Positions 19,644 to 28,332 are shown, numbered from the stretch's first letter. The stretch: 64,000 bases of DNA from Salirhabdus sp. Marseille-P4669 (GCF_900240405.1 NZ_OEQK01000001.1:434001-498000); one strand, 5' to 3'. A program made the numbers and translations. The notes: generated by a model from the sequence alone, not told the origin.

Positions 19644-19774
19644 TTAACAGAAACTACTTTTCTTAATCAAGAATAGTAGAGAAAAATAAGGATTCATGAT
19701 GGGATGTTGAGAATAAAAGGGGGTAACGTTGAATTCCATCATAATTTGTTACGAAAGAGAGGGGAAATTGTATA

Positions 19775-22700
19775 ATGGTTAATTGGAAAAAGGCAGCTGG
19801 GGTAACAGCGCTATCAACGAGTATTCTATTTAGTTCCTTTGCCCCGATGTTTGGAGTTAAGTCTGTTCCAACAGTATCAGCGGAGTCTACGGCAGAAATA
19901 GATTCTACTATTCTACCATTTGCAGGTCAACATCATAGTGGCCCTTTTGACATCGGTATGGTAAATGAAGAAAAGGTGCTAGAAGCATTAGTGAAAGAAG
20001 GAGTAATAAATGGGGATCTTTCACTAGACAAACAGTACGATGCGTTGCGTGACTATTTAACAAAACGAGCAATGAATGCAAAAGATCTAGCTCTTGATGA
20101 GAAAGAACTTTATAAGCTACGTGAAGGTGCTCAGAAGCAAAAGGGGATTGACCCTGAATCTGCAGCATCTATGACGCTAGCCGGTGATTTATCCGAGAGC
20201 AACTGGTCTGGAGATGTTCGTACAGACAAAGCGCTTGTACTTTTAATTGAATTCCCTGATTATCAACACAATAGTATTACAGAAGAAGAGGGTCCGGTAT
20301 TACTATATGATGATTTCTCTTCCAAGCATTATGAGAACATGATTTTTAATGAAGACGGCTATGTTGGACCAAATGGGGAAGACTTTATGTCGTTAAATGA
20401 ATTTTATATCGAGCAATCCGGTGGAAGCTATAAAGTAGAGGGACAAGCATCAAAATGGTATATGGCTGAAGAGGGCTATGCATATTATGGTGCCAATGAT
20501 CCGCAACCAGATGGAAATGATGCGAATCCTGGCGACTTAATTAAAGAAGCATTAATTCAAGCTGCACAAGATCCTGATATTAATCTAGCTGAATATGACC
20601 AGCTAGACCCAATGGATATTAATGGAGATGGAAACATACTTGAGCCAGACGGTATTATTGATAATTTAATGGTAGTACATGCTGGTATTGGGGAAGAAGC
20701 TGGTGGTGGCTCTTTAGGTGGAGATGCTATTTGGTCTCATAAATCTTCTATTTTTACGCAAGAAGGTACAGAATTAAAGCCTTGGGTAATTCCTGGAACA
20801 GATTTATCTGCTTCCAATTATATGATTATGCCTGAGGATGGAGCTGCTGGTGTTTTTGCTCATGAATATGGTCATGGATTAGGTCTTCCAGATGAGTATG
20901 ATTCCCAGTATACTGCTTTAGGATCTACTACTGGTAACTGGTCTATTATGTCTGGTGGTAGCTGGAATGGAATCGTTCCTGGTACAGAGCCAGTAGGTTT
21001 TAGTGCATATGCCAAAGAATATTTGCAAGATACAATGCCAGGATCTAACTGGTTCAAAGATGTGGAATATTCTTTAGAGGAAATCCAAGCAGCTGGCGGT
21101 GTTGAAGTCGTTCTAGACCAAGCTAGTGTTAAAGGCGAAAATGCCGATGCTGTTAAGATTTCACTTCCTGATAAAGTTACAACCTTGACCACTCCGGAAG
21201 AAGGGGAATTTGCCTTTTACGGTGGTAAAGGGAATGAGATAGATAATGAAATGGTAGCAACGATTGATCTTAGTGATGCTACCGAGTCTGTAACGCTCGA
21301 CTATGACGTATGGTTTGATATTGAGTATGCTTGGGATTATGCATTTGTACAAGTATCTGAAGATGGCGGAGAAAGTTGGCAATCCTTGTCCACTCCTAAT
21401 ACTACTGATGAGGTAGATCCTTCCGCATATCCTTCCATTCCAGTAAATGTACCTGGTTATACAGGGAATAGTGAAGGTTGGATTCACGAAACTGTTGATT
21501 TAACTGCATATGCTGGAAAGGAAATTCAATTAAAGTTCCGTTATATTACAGACTGGGCTTCAACATTAGAAGGGATTTTCGTTGATGATGTTCGTGTAAC
21601 AGCTGACGGTAATGAAGTATTTGCTGATGGAGCTGAAGGTTCAGAAGGCTTTGCTTTAGATGGATTTGTAGCAGATACAGGAACGAAAACAACTGCTCAT
21701 TACTATTTATTAGAATGGAGAAACTATACAGGATCAGACACAGCACTTCAGCATGCTGGATTTGGTGCTAATGTATATGCATATGATCCGGGTCTGGTTA
21801 TCTGGTATGTAGATGAAAAGTATGATGATAACTGGGTAGCAAACCATCCAGGTGAAGGTTTTTTGAATGTTGTAGATGCACATCGATATTTAGCTTTATG
21901 GCATGATATGGATCCAAATGATGAAACTGACTTTGGTCCAGAGGATAATCCTGCTGGTTATGTAGTAGATGCAGAATTCCAAATTGCTGATGCAGCATAT
22001 TCTTTAAATGAAACAACTGCAAAAGAAATTGATCTTTCTTATCTTCCTATAGATGGAAGAGCTACTTCTTTGGATTCGTTACAGGCTGCTTCAAAATTTG
22101 ATGATTCCGAGAACTTCTTATTATATGATTCCGTCTTTGGTCCGGATACAATCGAGTACCCTTATGTAGGTACAATGGTTCCTCATTACGGATTAAAAAT
22201 CCATGTTGTAGACCAAGCGGAAGATATGTCTACGGGTACAGTTATGTTCCACATAGGTGACCAAACAGAGACAGATGCTTCTCTAGTTGAACTTGAAAGA
22301 GGCGTTTATTCTGCACAAGAAGGTACGAATGAAGTAGTTGTATCTGGGACTCTTCATAATGACTCTGCTGATAGCTTCGATGTTACAATAGATGTCACAG
22401 ATAGTGAAGGTAACGTGATAGATACTGTTGCAGAACAATATGAAGGTTCCGCAAGATCGTTTGAAAAAGTAATCACTGTTACAGAAGATTATAATTCTGG
22501 TGACTACACTGTTGTTGTGTCTGTAAACGATGTAGAAGTTGGTACATTAGCATTTAGTGTAGATAACACTGCTCCTGTTATTGAAGTTCTAGGTGACAAC
22601 CCACTTGAAGTAGAAGTTGGATCACAGTTTGAAGACCCAGGCGTGACCGCTACAGATAACGTAGATGGAGATGTAACTTCAAGCGTTGTTACGGTTAGTG

Positions 22701-23083
22701 ATGTTGATGTGGACACAGTGGGCGAGTACACAGTTACTTACTCCGTTGTGGACTCATTAGGCAATGAGGCTGTTGCTACTAGAACTGTTAATGTTGTTGA
22801 TTCAACACCAGACAATGGTGATGGTGACAACGGTGACGATGAAGGTACAGGTGACGAGGACGAAGGAGATACAGATAACGGAGAAGGTGCTACAGATGAC
22901 GAAGATGATAACGGAACTGGTGCGGACAATGATAAAGGTACAGGTGAAGAAAAAGGAGGAAACCTTCCTGACACTGCTACGAACCTTTATAACTGGTTGC
23001 TAGCTGGAGGCTTCTTGTTGGCAGCTGGTGCTGTATTGCTTTACATTCAAAGAAAACGTAAAGTAGCTCCTCAAGAGCAGTAA
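19775..23083 (+). CDS. Immune inhibitor A-like M6 metalloprotease with LPxTA wall anchor
   Basis: The 1102-residue intact protein has a signal peptide (residues 1-37), a propeptide (about 45-130), and an M6 zinc protease domain whose motif HEYGHGLGLPDEYD starts at His363 (ligands His363, His367; catalytic Glu364). A MAM-like beta domain (about 470-620), a second catalytic-region segment, and an Ig-like/DUF5011 module (about 930-1005) follow. Then come a very acidic Asp/Gly/Glu linker and LPDTATN with a membrane helix and an RKRK tail. Family members degrade host or matrix proteins outside the cell. LPxTA motifs are the known substrates of class D sortases, so it is probably wall-linked. Its promoter matches that of the first copy. 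Confidence 0.92.
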   Translation: MVNWKKAAGVTALSTSILFSSFAPMFGVKSVPTVSAESTAEIDSTILPFAGQHHSGPFDIGMVNEEKVLEALVKEGVINGDLSLDKQYDALRDYLTKRAMNAKDLALDEKELYKLREGAQKQKGIDPESAASMTLAGDLSESNWSGDVRTDKALVLLIEFPDYQHNSITEEEGPVLLYDDFSSKHYENMIFNEDGYVGPNGEDFMSLNEFYIEQSGGSYKVEGQASKWYMAEEGYAYYGANDPQPDGNDANPGDLIKEALIQAAQDPDINLAEYDQLDPMDINGDGNILEPDGIIDNLMVVHAGIGEEAGGGSLGGDAIWSHKSSIFTQEGTELKPWVIPGTDLSASNYMIMPEDGAAGVFAHEYGHGLGLPDEYDSQYTALGSTTGNWSIMSGGSWNGIVPGTEPVGFSAYAKEYLQDTMPGSNWFKDVEYSLEEIQAAGGVEVVLDQASVKGENADAVKISLPDKVTTLTTPEEGEFAFYGGKGNEIDNEMVATIDLSDATESVTLDYDVWFDIEYAWDYAFVQVSEDGGESWQSLSTPNTTDEVDPSAYPSIPVNVPGYTGNSEGWIHETVDLTAYAGKEIQLKFRYITDWASTLEGIFVDDVRVTADGNEVFADGAEGSEGFALDGFVADTGTKTTAHYYLLEWRNYTGSDTALQHAGFGANVYAYDPGLVIWYVDEKYDDNWVANHPGEGFLNVVDAHRYLALWHDMDPNDETDFGPEDNPAGYVVDAEFQIADAAYSLNETTAKEIDLSYLPIDGRATSLDSLQAASKFDDSENFLLYDSVFGPDTIEYPYVGTMVPHYGLKIHVVDQAEDMSTGTVMFHIGDQTETDASLVELERGVYSAQEGTNEVVVSGTLHNDSADSFDVTIDVTDSEGNVIDTVAEQYEGSARSFEKVITVTEDYNSGDYTVVVSVNDVEVGTLAFSVDNTAPVIEVLGDNPLEVEVGSQFEDPGVTATDNVDGDVTSSVVTVSDVDVDTVGEYTVTYSVVDSLGNEAVATRTVNVVDSTPDNGDGDNGDDEGTGDEDEGDTDNGEGATDDEDDNGTGADNDKGTGEEKGGNLPDTATNLYNWLLAGGFLLAAGAVLLYIQRKRKVAPQEQ

Positions 23084-23090
23084 GAATTAA

Positions 23091-23123
23091 AAAGGCATGT
23101 AGCGTCTGCTACATGTCTTTTTT
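23091..23123. terminator. Terminator between M6 protease and second BsuPI gene
   Basis: GCATGTAGC / GCTACATGT stem with a GTCT loop and a TTTTTTT tail. Confidence 0.8.
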
Positions 23124-23158
23124 ATGTAATAGAACTCGGATAAAAATTCCACAAATAA

Positions 23159-23602
23159 TCAGCTCACCTCAAAAGATATAGACTCCTTCACCTGCAACTC
23201 CTTCGCCATCAAAATAAACAACATTCGATATTTACCAGCTGGCAAGTCATCCAACGTTACCTCATAATGAAGCGATCCACCAGGCTTTACTGGAGTTTCT
23301 GTTGGTATTTTCGAAAAGGTCATGATTTTCGAATATTGTTGTACAATTTTCCCCTGTTCGTCAAATAGAATATAGTCAAATTGTTGATGTGTATCAAAGT
23401 GAAATGTAAAGGGATGGCCCGATTTATTTTTAATGATGAAGTGCGCATTTACATCTTGATTGTCTATCGTATACTCAATTTCAGGCTCGAATTTGTCAGC
23501 TATTGTGAATGTAACTGAAGAAGAAGCTTGAACAACCAATTCATATCCCGTTAACATAAGTACAGAAGAGAGGAAACCTACCATTATAAATTTAACCATC
23601 AT
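23159..23602 (-). CDS. Exported BsuPI-domain (proteinase inhibitor-like) protein
   Basis: The 147-residue protein has an N-terminal hydrophobic export signal (MVKFIMVGFLSSVLMLTGYELVVQA) without a lipobox Cys, followed almost at once by a BsuPI domain (FEPEIEYTI, PFTFHFDTHQQFDYILFD, PVKPGGSLHYEV, LPAGKYRMLFILMAKE). It closely matches the C-terminal domain of the lipoprotein at 16847 but lacks its long linker and lipid anchor. Like that gene it is convergent with an M6 protease. ATG 23602 follows AAAGGAG. A protective or inhibitory role toward the protease is inferred from context only. Confidence 0.8.
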   Translation of the reverse strand: MMVKFIMVGFLSSVLMLTGYELVVQASSSVTFTIADKFEPEIEYTIDNQDVNAHFIIKNKSGHPFTFHFDTHQQFDYILFDEQGKIVQQYSKIMTFSKIPTETPVKPGGSLHYEVTLDDLPAGKYRMLFILMAKELQVKESISFEVS

Positions 23603-23695
23603 AAACTCCTTTGATTTCTTAATCGGGTTTATGATATCCAGAATTACATCGTTTCATTAATATATGTATATAACAAGGTAAGGTTAGAGTCCGTT

Positions 23696-24010
23696 TTATT
23701 TCTTTGACAATCGCACAAACCGAATAAAACTCTTAAACTCCTCCTTCGATATCCCCATCTGAATTGCTTCCTGAATTAATTCCTTCCACTCTCTATCAAT
23801 ATGAAAACGCTCCGAACTTTCCATTAATTCCTCTACCCTAATTTCCAATGATTCTGCAATCTTCACAAGGAACTGTAGGGACGGGTTTGTTTGAATACCT
23901 CTTTCAATGCTGCTAATATAGGACTTCGCAACTCCTGATCTTTCCGCTAATTCTGATATCGTAAAATTCATTAATTCTCTCTGTTTTCTAATCCTCTCCC
24001 CAATCATCAT
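23696..24010 (-). CDS. SinR-like repressor (HTH plus SinR/SinI dimerisation tail)
   Basis: The 104-residue protein has an Xre-type HTH (residues 3-60: IGERIRKQREL--FTISELAERSGVAKSYISSIERGIQTNPSLQFL) and a C-terminal segment EWKELIQEAIQMGISKEEFKSFIRF, the SinI/SinR dimerisation helix-turn-helix. It is transcribed away from tasA, and the shared upstream region has repeated GTTCTTT boxes, the SinR recognition core. SinR represses biofilm matrix genes in B. subtilis. No SinI-like antagonist is seen nearby. A second SinR-like gene lies at the far end of the fibre operon. Confidence 0.88.
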   Translation of the reverse strand: MMIGERIRKQRELMNFTISELAERSGVAKSYISSIERGIQTNPSLQFLVKIAESLEIRVEELMESSERFHIDREWKELIQEAIQMGISKEEFKSFIRFVRLSKK

Positions 24011-24044
24011 TTACCACAACCTTTTATTGTTATGTATTCATTAT

Positions 24045-24209
24045 AAAGAACAAATAATACTCAATAAAGTTTAAAATTGAAAGAAAAAAGAAGGTAGAGG
24101 GAGAAAAGTATGCCTAATTTGTTCTTTATAGTGAAATTTGGTTCTTTTTGGTGTTTCCAAAAACGAACAAAACGGTATATACTCTTTTTGTGAGTTCTTT
24201 AAAGAGAAC
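24045..24209 (+). promoter_or_regulatory. tasA promoter with a cluster of SinR-type boxes
   Basis: GTTCTTT occurs at 24121-24127, 24141-24147 and 24194-24200; inverted copies AAAGAAC at 24045-24051 and AGAGAAC at 24203-24209. The boxes at 24194 and 24203 form an inverted pair separated by two bases. A promoter (TTTCCA 24154-24159, TATACT 24178-24183, spacer 18) sits between them, so repressor binding would cover it. SinR's known core is GTTCTYT. Confidence 0.75.
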
Positions 24210-24289
24210 AAATAACGAACGATTTTGTCTCTTACCAAAGTAGGAGTTCAAAATAAATAAAAAAAATCATTTTGAGGAGGAAACAAAAG

Positions 24290-24922
24290 ATGGGAATGAA
24301 GAAGAAGCTTGGATTAGGAATCGCTTCAGCAGCACTTGGTTTATCTTTAGTAGCAGGAGGTACATACGCATATTTTAACGACGTAGAAGAAACGAATAAT
24401 ACGTTCGCAGCGGGTACGTTAGATCTTTCGGTAGATCCAACTACAATTGTTGATGTAGGTAACTTAAAGCCTGGGGATACAATCGTACGTGAATTCGTAT
24501 TAGCAAACGATGGTAGCCTAGATATTTCTTCTGTTGAACTGTTAACAGATTATATTGTAAATGATGCTAAAGGTGACAATACAGATGACTTTGGTAAACA
24601 TATTAAAGTTCTATTCCTAGAAAATGCAGATAAAACTGGTGCTGGATGGGTAATTGGTGACTATAATGATGTTATTTCTGAAACTACTCTTTATGACCTA
24701 CAACATATGACTCCAGATGGGGTTGAGAATGTACAAAGCTGGATCACTTGGTTCTTTGGTCTAAACGGTGAAGATAGCGGATTACCAGCTGGTACTAGTG
24801 ACCAAATGTACGTAGCTTTTGAATTCGTTGACAATGGTCAAGATCAAAACGAATTCCAAGGTGATGCTTTAGAACTAACTTGGACTTTCGATGCCAAGCA
24901 AACTGAAGGCGAATTAAGATAA
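24290..24922 (+). CDS. tasA: TasA/CalY-family biofilm fibre protein
   Basis: The 210-residue secreted protein starts at ATG 24290 behind a strong GAGGAGG site. The signal peptide ends ...GGTYAYFNDVEETNN, the diagnostic SipW-cleaved TasA/camelysin (M73) junction. The mature part has AGTLDL, LKPGD and DNGQDQNEFQGDALELTWTF, all conserved in TasA. TasA forms the amyloid-like matrix fibres of Bacillus biofilms. The gene sits under a SinR-box-rich promoter and is followed by a terminator, so much of its expression is probably monocistronic. TasA in B. subtilis is about 260 residues; this one is shorter, nearer CalY. Confidence 0.9.
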   Translation: MGMKKKLGLGIASAALGLSLVAGGTYAYFNDVEETNNTFAAGTLDLSVDPTTIVDVGNLKPGDTIVREFVLANDGSLDISSVELLTDYIVNDAKGDNTDDFGKHIKVLFLENADKTGAGWVIGDYNDVISETTLYDLQHMTPDGVENVQSWITWFFGLNGEDSGLPAGTSDQMYVAFEFVDNGQDQNEFQGDALELTWTFDAKQTEGELR

Positions 24923-24930
24923 TAAGAAAT

Positions 24931-24956
24931 TAGAGGGGGAGCAGTCCCCCTCTATA
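24931..24956 (+). terminator. Terminator between the two tasA genes
   Basis: AGAGGGGGA / TCCCCCTCT stem with a GCAG loop; the tail is only moderately T-rich, so read-through is possible. Confidence 0.65.
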
Positions 24957-25019
24957 AATGTAATTAATCATCAAAATGACTATAACATTTACCTAGAAAT
25001 AATTAGGGAGGTATCATTC

Positions 25020-25580
25020 ATGAATCTTAAAAAGAAAGTTTGGACTGGATTACTAACAGCTACATTAGGCATTAGCCTAATCAGTGGTGGTACATATGCA
25101 TATTTTAATGACGTGGAAGAGACAAACAATAACTTTGAAGCGGGTACGCTAGATTTACGATTAGATGCGGATTCGGCGATTGATTTGAACTTTTCAGTAG
25201 AAAATATTAAGCCAGGGGACAAAATGTATCGACAAGTACAATTTCATAATGAAGGGTCCCTGGATATTCAAGATGTGACGCTAAATACAAATTATACCGT
25301 AAATGATGCGAAAGAGGATAATTACGGAGAAGATTTCGCAGATCACATCCTAGTTACGATTTACGAGCCAAGAACGTCACCAATTGTACAAAATGTCCCT
25401 TTAAGTGAGCTTGACGGTACAGTATTAGCCGAGAATGGAATTGCACCTGGAGGGCGCACTATTTACACACTTAAGTACGAATTTAAAGACAATGGTCAAT
25501 CACAAAACCAATTCCAAGGAGATTCCATTGATTTAAATGTAACGTATACAGCTAACCAAGAAGAAGGAACGTCAAGATAA
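25020..25580 (+). CDS. Second TasA/CalY-family fibre protein
   Basis: The 186-residue secreted protein has the same signal junction (GGTYAYFNDVEETNN), AGTLDL, IKPGD and DNGQSQNQFQGDSIDLNVTY as the first TasA, but a shorter insert in the middle. ATG 25020 follows AGGGAGG. It lies 97 bp downstream of the first copy. Two TasA-type subunits might co-assemble or form distinct fibres. A terminator follows. Confidence 0.88.
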   Translation: MNLKKKVWTGLLTATLGISLISGGTYAYFNDVEETNNNFEAGTLDLRLDADSAIDLNFSVENIKPGDKMYRQVQFHNEGSLDIQDVTLNTNYTVNDAKEDNYGEDFADHILVTIYEPRTSPIVQNVPLSELDGTVLAENGIAPGGRTIYTLKYEFKDNGQSQNQFQGDSIDLNVTYTANQEEGTSR

Positions 25581-25588
25581 ATTCTCCA

Positions 25589-25620
25589 ATAAGGGAGATG
25601 CATTCTCCCTTATCTCTTTT
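25589..25620 (+). terminator. Rho-independent terminator after second tasA
   Basis: ATAAGGGAG / CTCCCTTAT stem followed by a T-rich run. Confidence 0.8.
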
Positions 25621-25762
25621 CTTATATACATTCATAAACACAAAACATAACCTTTTGTGTTTACGAATATATATAAATGTTCTTATTAAAGAATATTTAA
25701 TTCTTATTAACCAACAAATCAAACTATCTTTATAAATAACTTTAGAAATTGGAGTGATTCCG

Positions 25763-26611
25763 ATGCGTTTGAGTCGCCTGGAGAAGTTTAGGAAAAAACG
25801 GCTGTTTATTCTGGTTAGTAAATGTGTTGCGATCTTTTACATGGGATTTTTCACCTTAAGCTATTTAACCTCAGGTACCGGTGCATATTTTGTTGCTTCT
25901 ACAGAAGGTAACATACATTTACTGGCGGGTGAATGGTGGGATTCAAGTGAGCTAATTTTTACGAAGCCGAATAACGGTACAGAAGTAAACAACAAAACGT
26001 GTACCCCAATTGATATTTCCGCTGAGATTCAAAATATCGGTTCCGACATGATTGGGCCTACTACATATGAGGTTTACTTCTCAGAAAATAAGGAACCTAA
26101 AAATCATGGTGAAAAAATAGCAGAAGGGGAAATAGCTCCATTGTCAAAGGGTGAAAAATTGACTCTTACCTACAACGCAGCAGGGCCTGGAGATTATCGA
26201 TTTAAGGTGCTGCAACGACCTGGCTTCAATAACGATTACGAAACCCGTGAAGAAATATGGAGTCACAAAATCAAAGTGAAATGTAATGGGAATCAAACAA
26301 CGAATGATGAAACAACCGTAGAGACAAATGATACCGAAGAAGAAAAACCTCAAGTAGACGAAACTAACGAGAATAACCAACAAACCAATCCATCCACCAA
26401 CGAGCAAACAACGGAAGACAAAAACGAGGAACCAACAGACAGCACACCTAATGAAGAGTCTACAGAAACCACACCACCAGAAGAAGAAAACAACACTGAT
26501 GAGGAAAATACAACGGAAACAACTGAACCAGCTACACAAAACGTGGAAGAGGATGAGAAGACAGAAGTAGAAACAAAGGATGGTGAAACAAATGGAGTCG
26601 AGAGTGAATAA
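25763..26611 (+). CDS. tapA: TapA-like fibre anchoring/assembly protein
   Basis: The 282-residue exported protein starts at ATG 25763 (GGAGTG six bases upstream). It has a membrane/signal segment (about 20-45) ending in GTGAYF, then a ~130-residue domain with LLAGEWWDSSELIFTKP..., typical of TapA (amyloid fibre anchoring/assembly protein). It ends in a long Thr/Glu/Asn-rich tail (about 175-282). TapA nucleates and anchors TasA fibres and is processed by SipW. A GTTCTTATTAAAGAA sequence upstream (about 25679) may be another SinR-type site. The gene overlaps sipW by 20 bp. Confidence 0.82.
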   Translation: MRLSRLEKFRKKRLFILVSKCVAIFYMGFFTLSYLTSGTGAYFVASTEGNIHLLAGEWWDSSELIFTKPNNGTEVNNKTCTPIDISAEIQNIGSDMIGPTTYEVYFSENKEPKNHGEKIAEGEIAPLSKGEKLTLTYNAAGPGDYRFKVLQRPGFNNDYETREEIWSHKIKVKCNGNQTTNDETTVETNDTEEEKPQVDETNENNQQTNPSTNEQTTEDKNEEPTDSTPNEESTETTPPEEENNTDEENTTETTEPATQNVEEDEKTEVETKDGETNGVESE

Positions 26612-27197
26612 AGAGAAGAAAGAAAAACAAAAGAAAAAATCGAAGGTACTGAAATGGTTGAATCATATCGCGACCGTTGTCTTATTTGGGCTTCTCATTG
26701 GGATGCTTGGCATTGTCATTATTTCGAAGGCATCCGGAGGGGAGCCAGAGGTTTTCGGGTACCAATTCAAAACTGTTTTGTCTGGTTCGATGGAGCCGGG
26801 GATTCAAACGGGATCGGTAATCGCAGTGAAGCCTGGTGGAGATATGACTCGTTTTGAAGAAGGGGACGTCATCACGTTCATGGATGACCAAAGGAGGCTC
26901 ATTACCCACAGAGTGGTGGAGGTTGTCCAAAGTGGCGATAATCATATGTATCGAACAAAAGGGGATAACAACGAAGAAGCGGATAGCGATTTAGTCCTCT
27001 CTGGGAATGTGGTAGCGGAATATTCCGGTTTCACCATTCCATACTTAGGCTATTTCATTAATTTCGCACAATCACAAAATGGAGCATTTCTTATGTTGAT
27101 TCCAGGTCTATTGCTGCTTGCATATGCCGGTTTCACATTCTGGAGGGTGCTCTCTCAGGTCGATTTCAAAAAGGAAAAAGAAGTGGCAGAAGAGTAA
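26592..27197 (+). CDS. sipW: ER-type signal peptidase I SipW
   Basis: The 201-residue membrane protein has a basic N-terminus, a membrane helix (about 26-45), the catalytic Ser66 in VLSGSMEPGIQTGSVI, the ITHRVVEV block with the His that replaces Lys in ER-type enzymes, and a second C-terminal helix (about 165-185). SipW cleaves pre-TasA and pre-TapA. ATG 26592 is chosen (GGTGA five bases upstream) over ATG 26580. It overlaps tapA, so translation is probably coupled. Confidence 0.9.
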   Translation: MESRVNKEKKEKQKKKSKVLKWLNHIATVVLFGLLIGMLGIVIISKASGGEPEVFGYQFKTVLSGSMEPGIQTGSVIAVKPGGDMTRFEEGDVITFMDDQRRLITHRVVEVVQSGDNHMYRTKGDNNEEADSDLVLSGNVVAEYSGFTIPYLGYFINFAQSQNGAFLMLIPGLLLLAYAGFTFWRVLSQVDFKKEKEVAEE

Positions 27198-27239
27198 GTG
27201 TGGGAAATTGATTTGTTCTATAAAAGGGGGAGAATCCCG

Positions 27240-27929
27240 TTGAAAAAAGTAAAAAAAATAGGTGTAGCATTACTGGTTATTCTGTTTGTCTTTCATTATT
27301 CAGTTGGAGCGGAAACCGATGGACCAAATTCCAAGCACGAGGTAGATATAGCAGTTGAAACACCGTCAGGTTCTTACCTATATGATGTAAAAGATATGAA
27401 GCCTGGGGACTGGATGCCGCGAACAGTGGTGGTGCAAAACAATGGAGAGAAAAGCTTTGACTACACGACATCAATACATTTTGAAAGTGGTGAAGATTTA
27501 TTTGAAATCCTGCAACTAGAGATTAGCGATGCAAATGGGGAGCTGTATAACGGAAAGCTTGCTGACTTTGAAGAACTATCGTTAAGGAATTTACAGCCAG
27601 GTACAGAAGAGGAGATTCACTTTACGGTTACGTTCCCATCCGATGCAAGTAACATTTACCAAGGGTTAGAAACAAAATTTAAATTTGTATTCACAGCGGA
27701 GAACTTCGATACGCCAATAGATAATGGAGATAATGGAACTTCAGATGGCAATGAGCAACCAGTCTCCGGGGATGCGGATGATACAAATGATAAGCAAACA
27801 GACACCTCTAAAGACAGCTCTCTACCAGACACGGCCACTAATAGTTTTAACTTCTTAATGTTTGGTGCCATCCTCTTAGCAGTTGGAGGCGGAATCTACC
27901 TAAAGAAAAGAAGGAAAGTAAGTGAGTAA
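27240..27929 (+). CDS. Wall-anchored (LPxTA) TasA-operon surface protein
   Basis: The 229-residue protein starts at TTG 27240 behind AGGGGGAGA; frames from upstream codons lack a ribosome site. It has a signal peptide (VKKIGVALLVILFVFHYSVGA), a ~140-residue beta-rich domain with DMKPGDWMPRTVVVQNNG that recalls the TasA LKPGD segment, an Asp/Gly/Asn/Thr linker, and LPDTATN + helix + KKRRK. The same LPxTATN sorting motif ends both M6 proteases. It may fix fibres to peptidoglycan. It is the last gene of the tapA-sipW transcript (43 bp after sipW). Confidence 0.75.
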   Translation: MKKVKKIGVALLVILFVFHYSVGAETDGPNSKHEVDIAVETPSGSYLYDVKDMKPGDWMPRTVVVQNNGEKSFDYTTSIHFESGEDLFEILQLEISDANGELYNGKLADFEELSLRNLQPGTEEEIHFTVTFPSDASNIYQGLETKFKFVFTAENFDTPIDNGDNGTSDGNEQPVSGDADDTNDKQTDTSKDSSLPDTATNSFNFLMFGAILLAVGGGIYLKKRRKVSE

Positions 27930-27957
27930 GCCTTGATTCGTTCAAGGCTATTTTATT
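27930..27957 (+). terminator. Rho-independent terminator of the fibre operon
   Basis: GCCTTGA / TTCAAGGC stem followed by TATTTTATTT. A second hairpin at 27972-27999 (AAGCATCCAT / ATGGATGCTT) overlaps the stop of the convergent gene. Confidence 0.75.
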
Positions 27958-27996
27958 TGGCTCCAATATAATAAGCATCCATTTTTACATGGATGC

Positions 27997-28332
27997 TTAA
28001 TTTTTCTTCATCTTCCATTTCGTAAACTCCAAATACTCTCGAAACTCCTCTTTTGACACGCCGGAGTGCATCGCTTCATTTACGAGCTCCAGCCAGTCTG
28101 GGTCTAGCGCCTCTATTACATTATCATTATTCGCTTCAGGTTTATTTAATAATACATTTACGGATACTCCTAATTCTTTTGCTACCTTTTCTAACACTTG
28201 AATAGAAGGATTTGACTGTAGGTTGCGTTCTATCGAGCTTAAGTATGATTTCGCAACTCCAGCTTTGTCTGCTAGTTCAGACAGTGACATTTTACGTAGT
28301 TCACGGTATTCTCTAATTCTTTCCCCGATCAT
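27997..28332 (-). CDS. Second SinR-like repressor
   Basis: The 111-residue protein has an Xre HTH (MIGERIREYRELRKMSLSELADKAGVAKSYLSSIERNLQSNPS) and a SinR-type C-terminal helix pair (DWLELVNEAMHSGVSKEEFREYLEF). ATG 28332 is preferred (GGAAGGTG six bases upstream) over GTG 28341. It is convergent with the fibre operon, which is thus flanked by two SinR paralogs that differ mainly in the linker. It could regulate the same boxes, heterodimerise with the first, or act on the divergent phosphatase gene. Confidence 0.87.
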   Translation of the reverse strand: MIGERIREYRELRKMSLSELADKAGVAKSYLSSIERNLQSNPSIQVLEKVAKELGVSVNVLLNKPEANNDNVIEALDPDWLELVNEAMHSGVSKEEFREYLEFTKWKMKKN

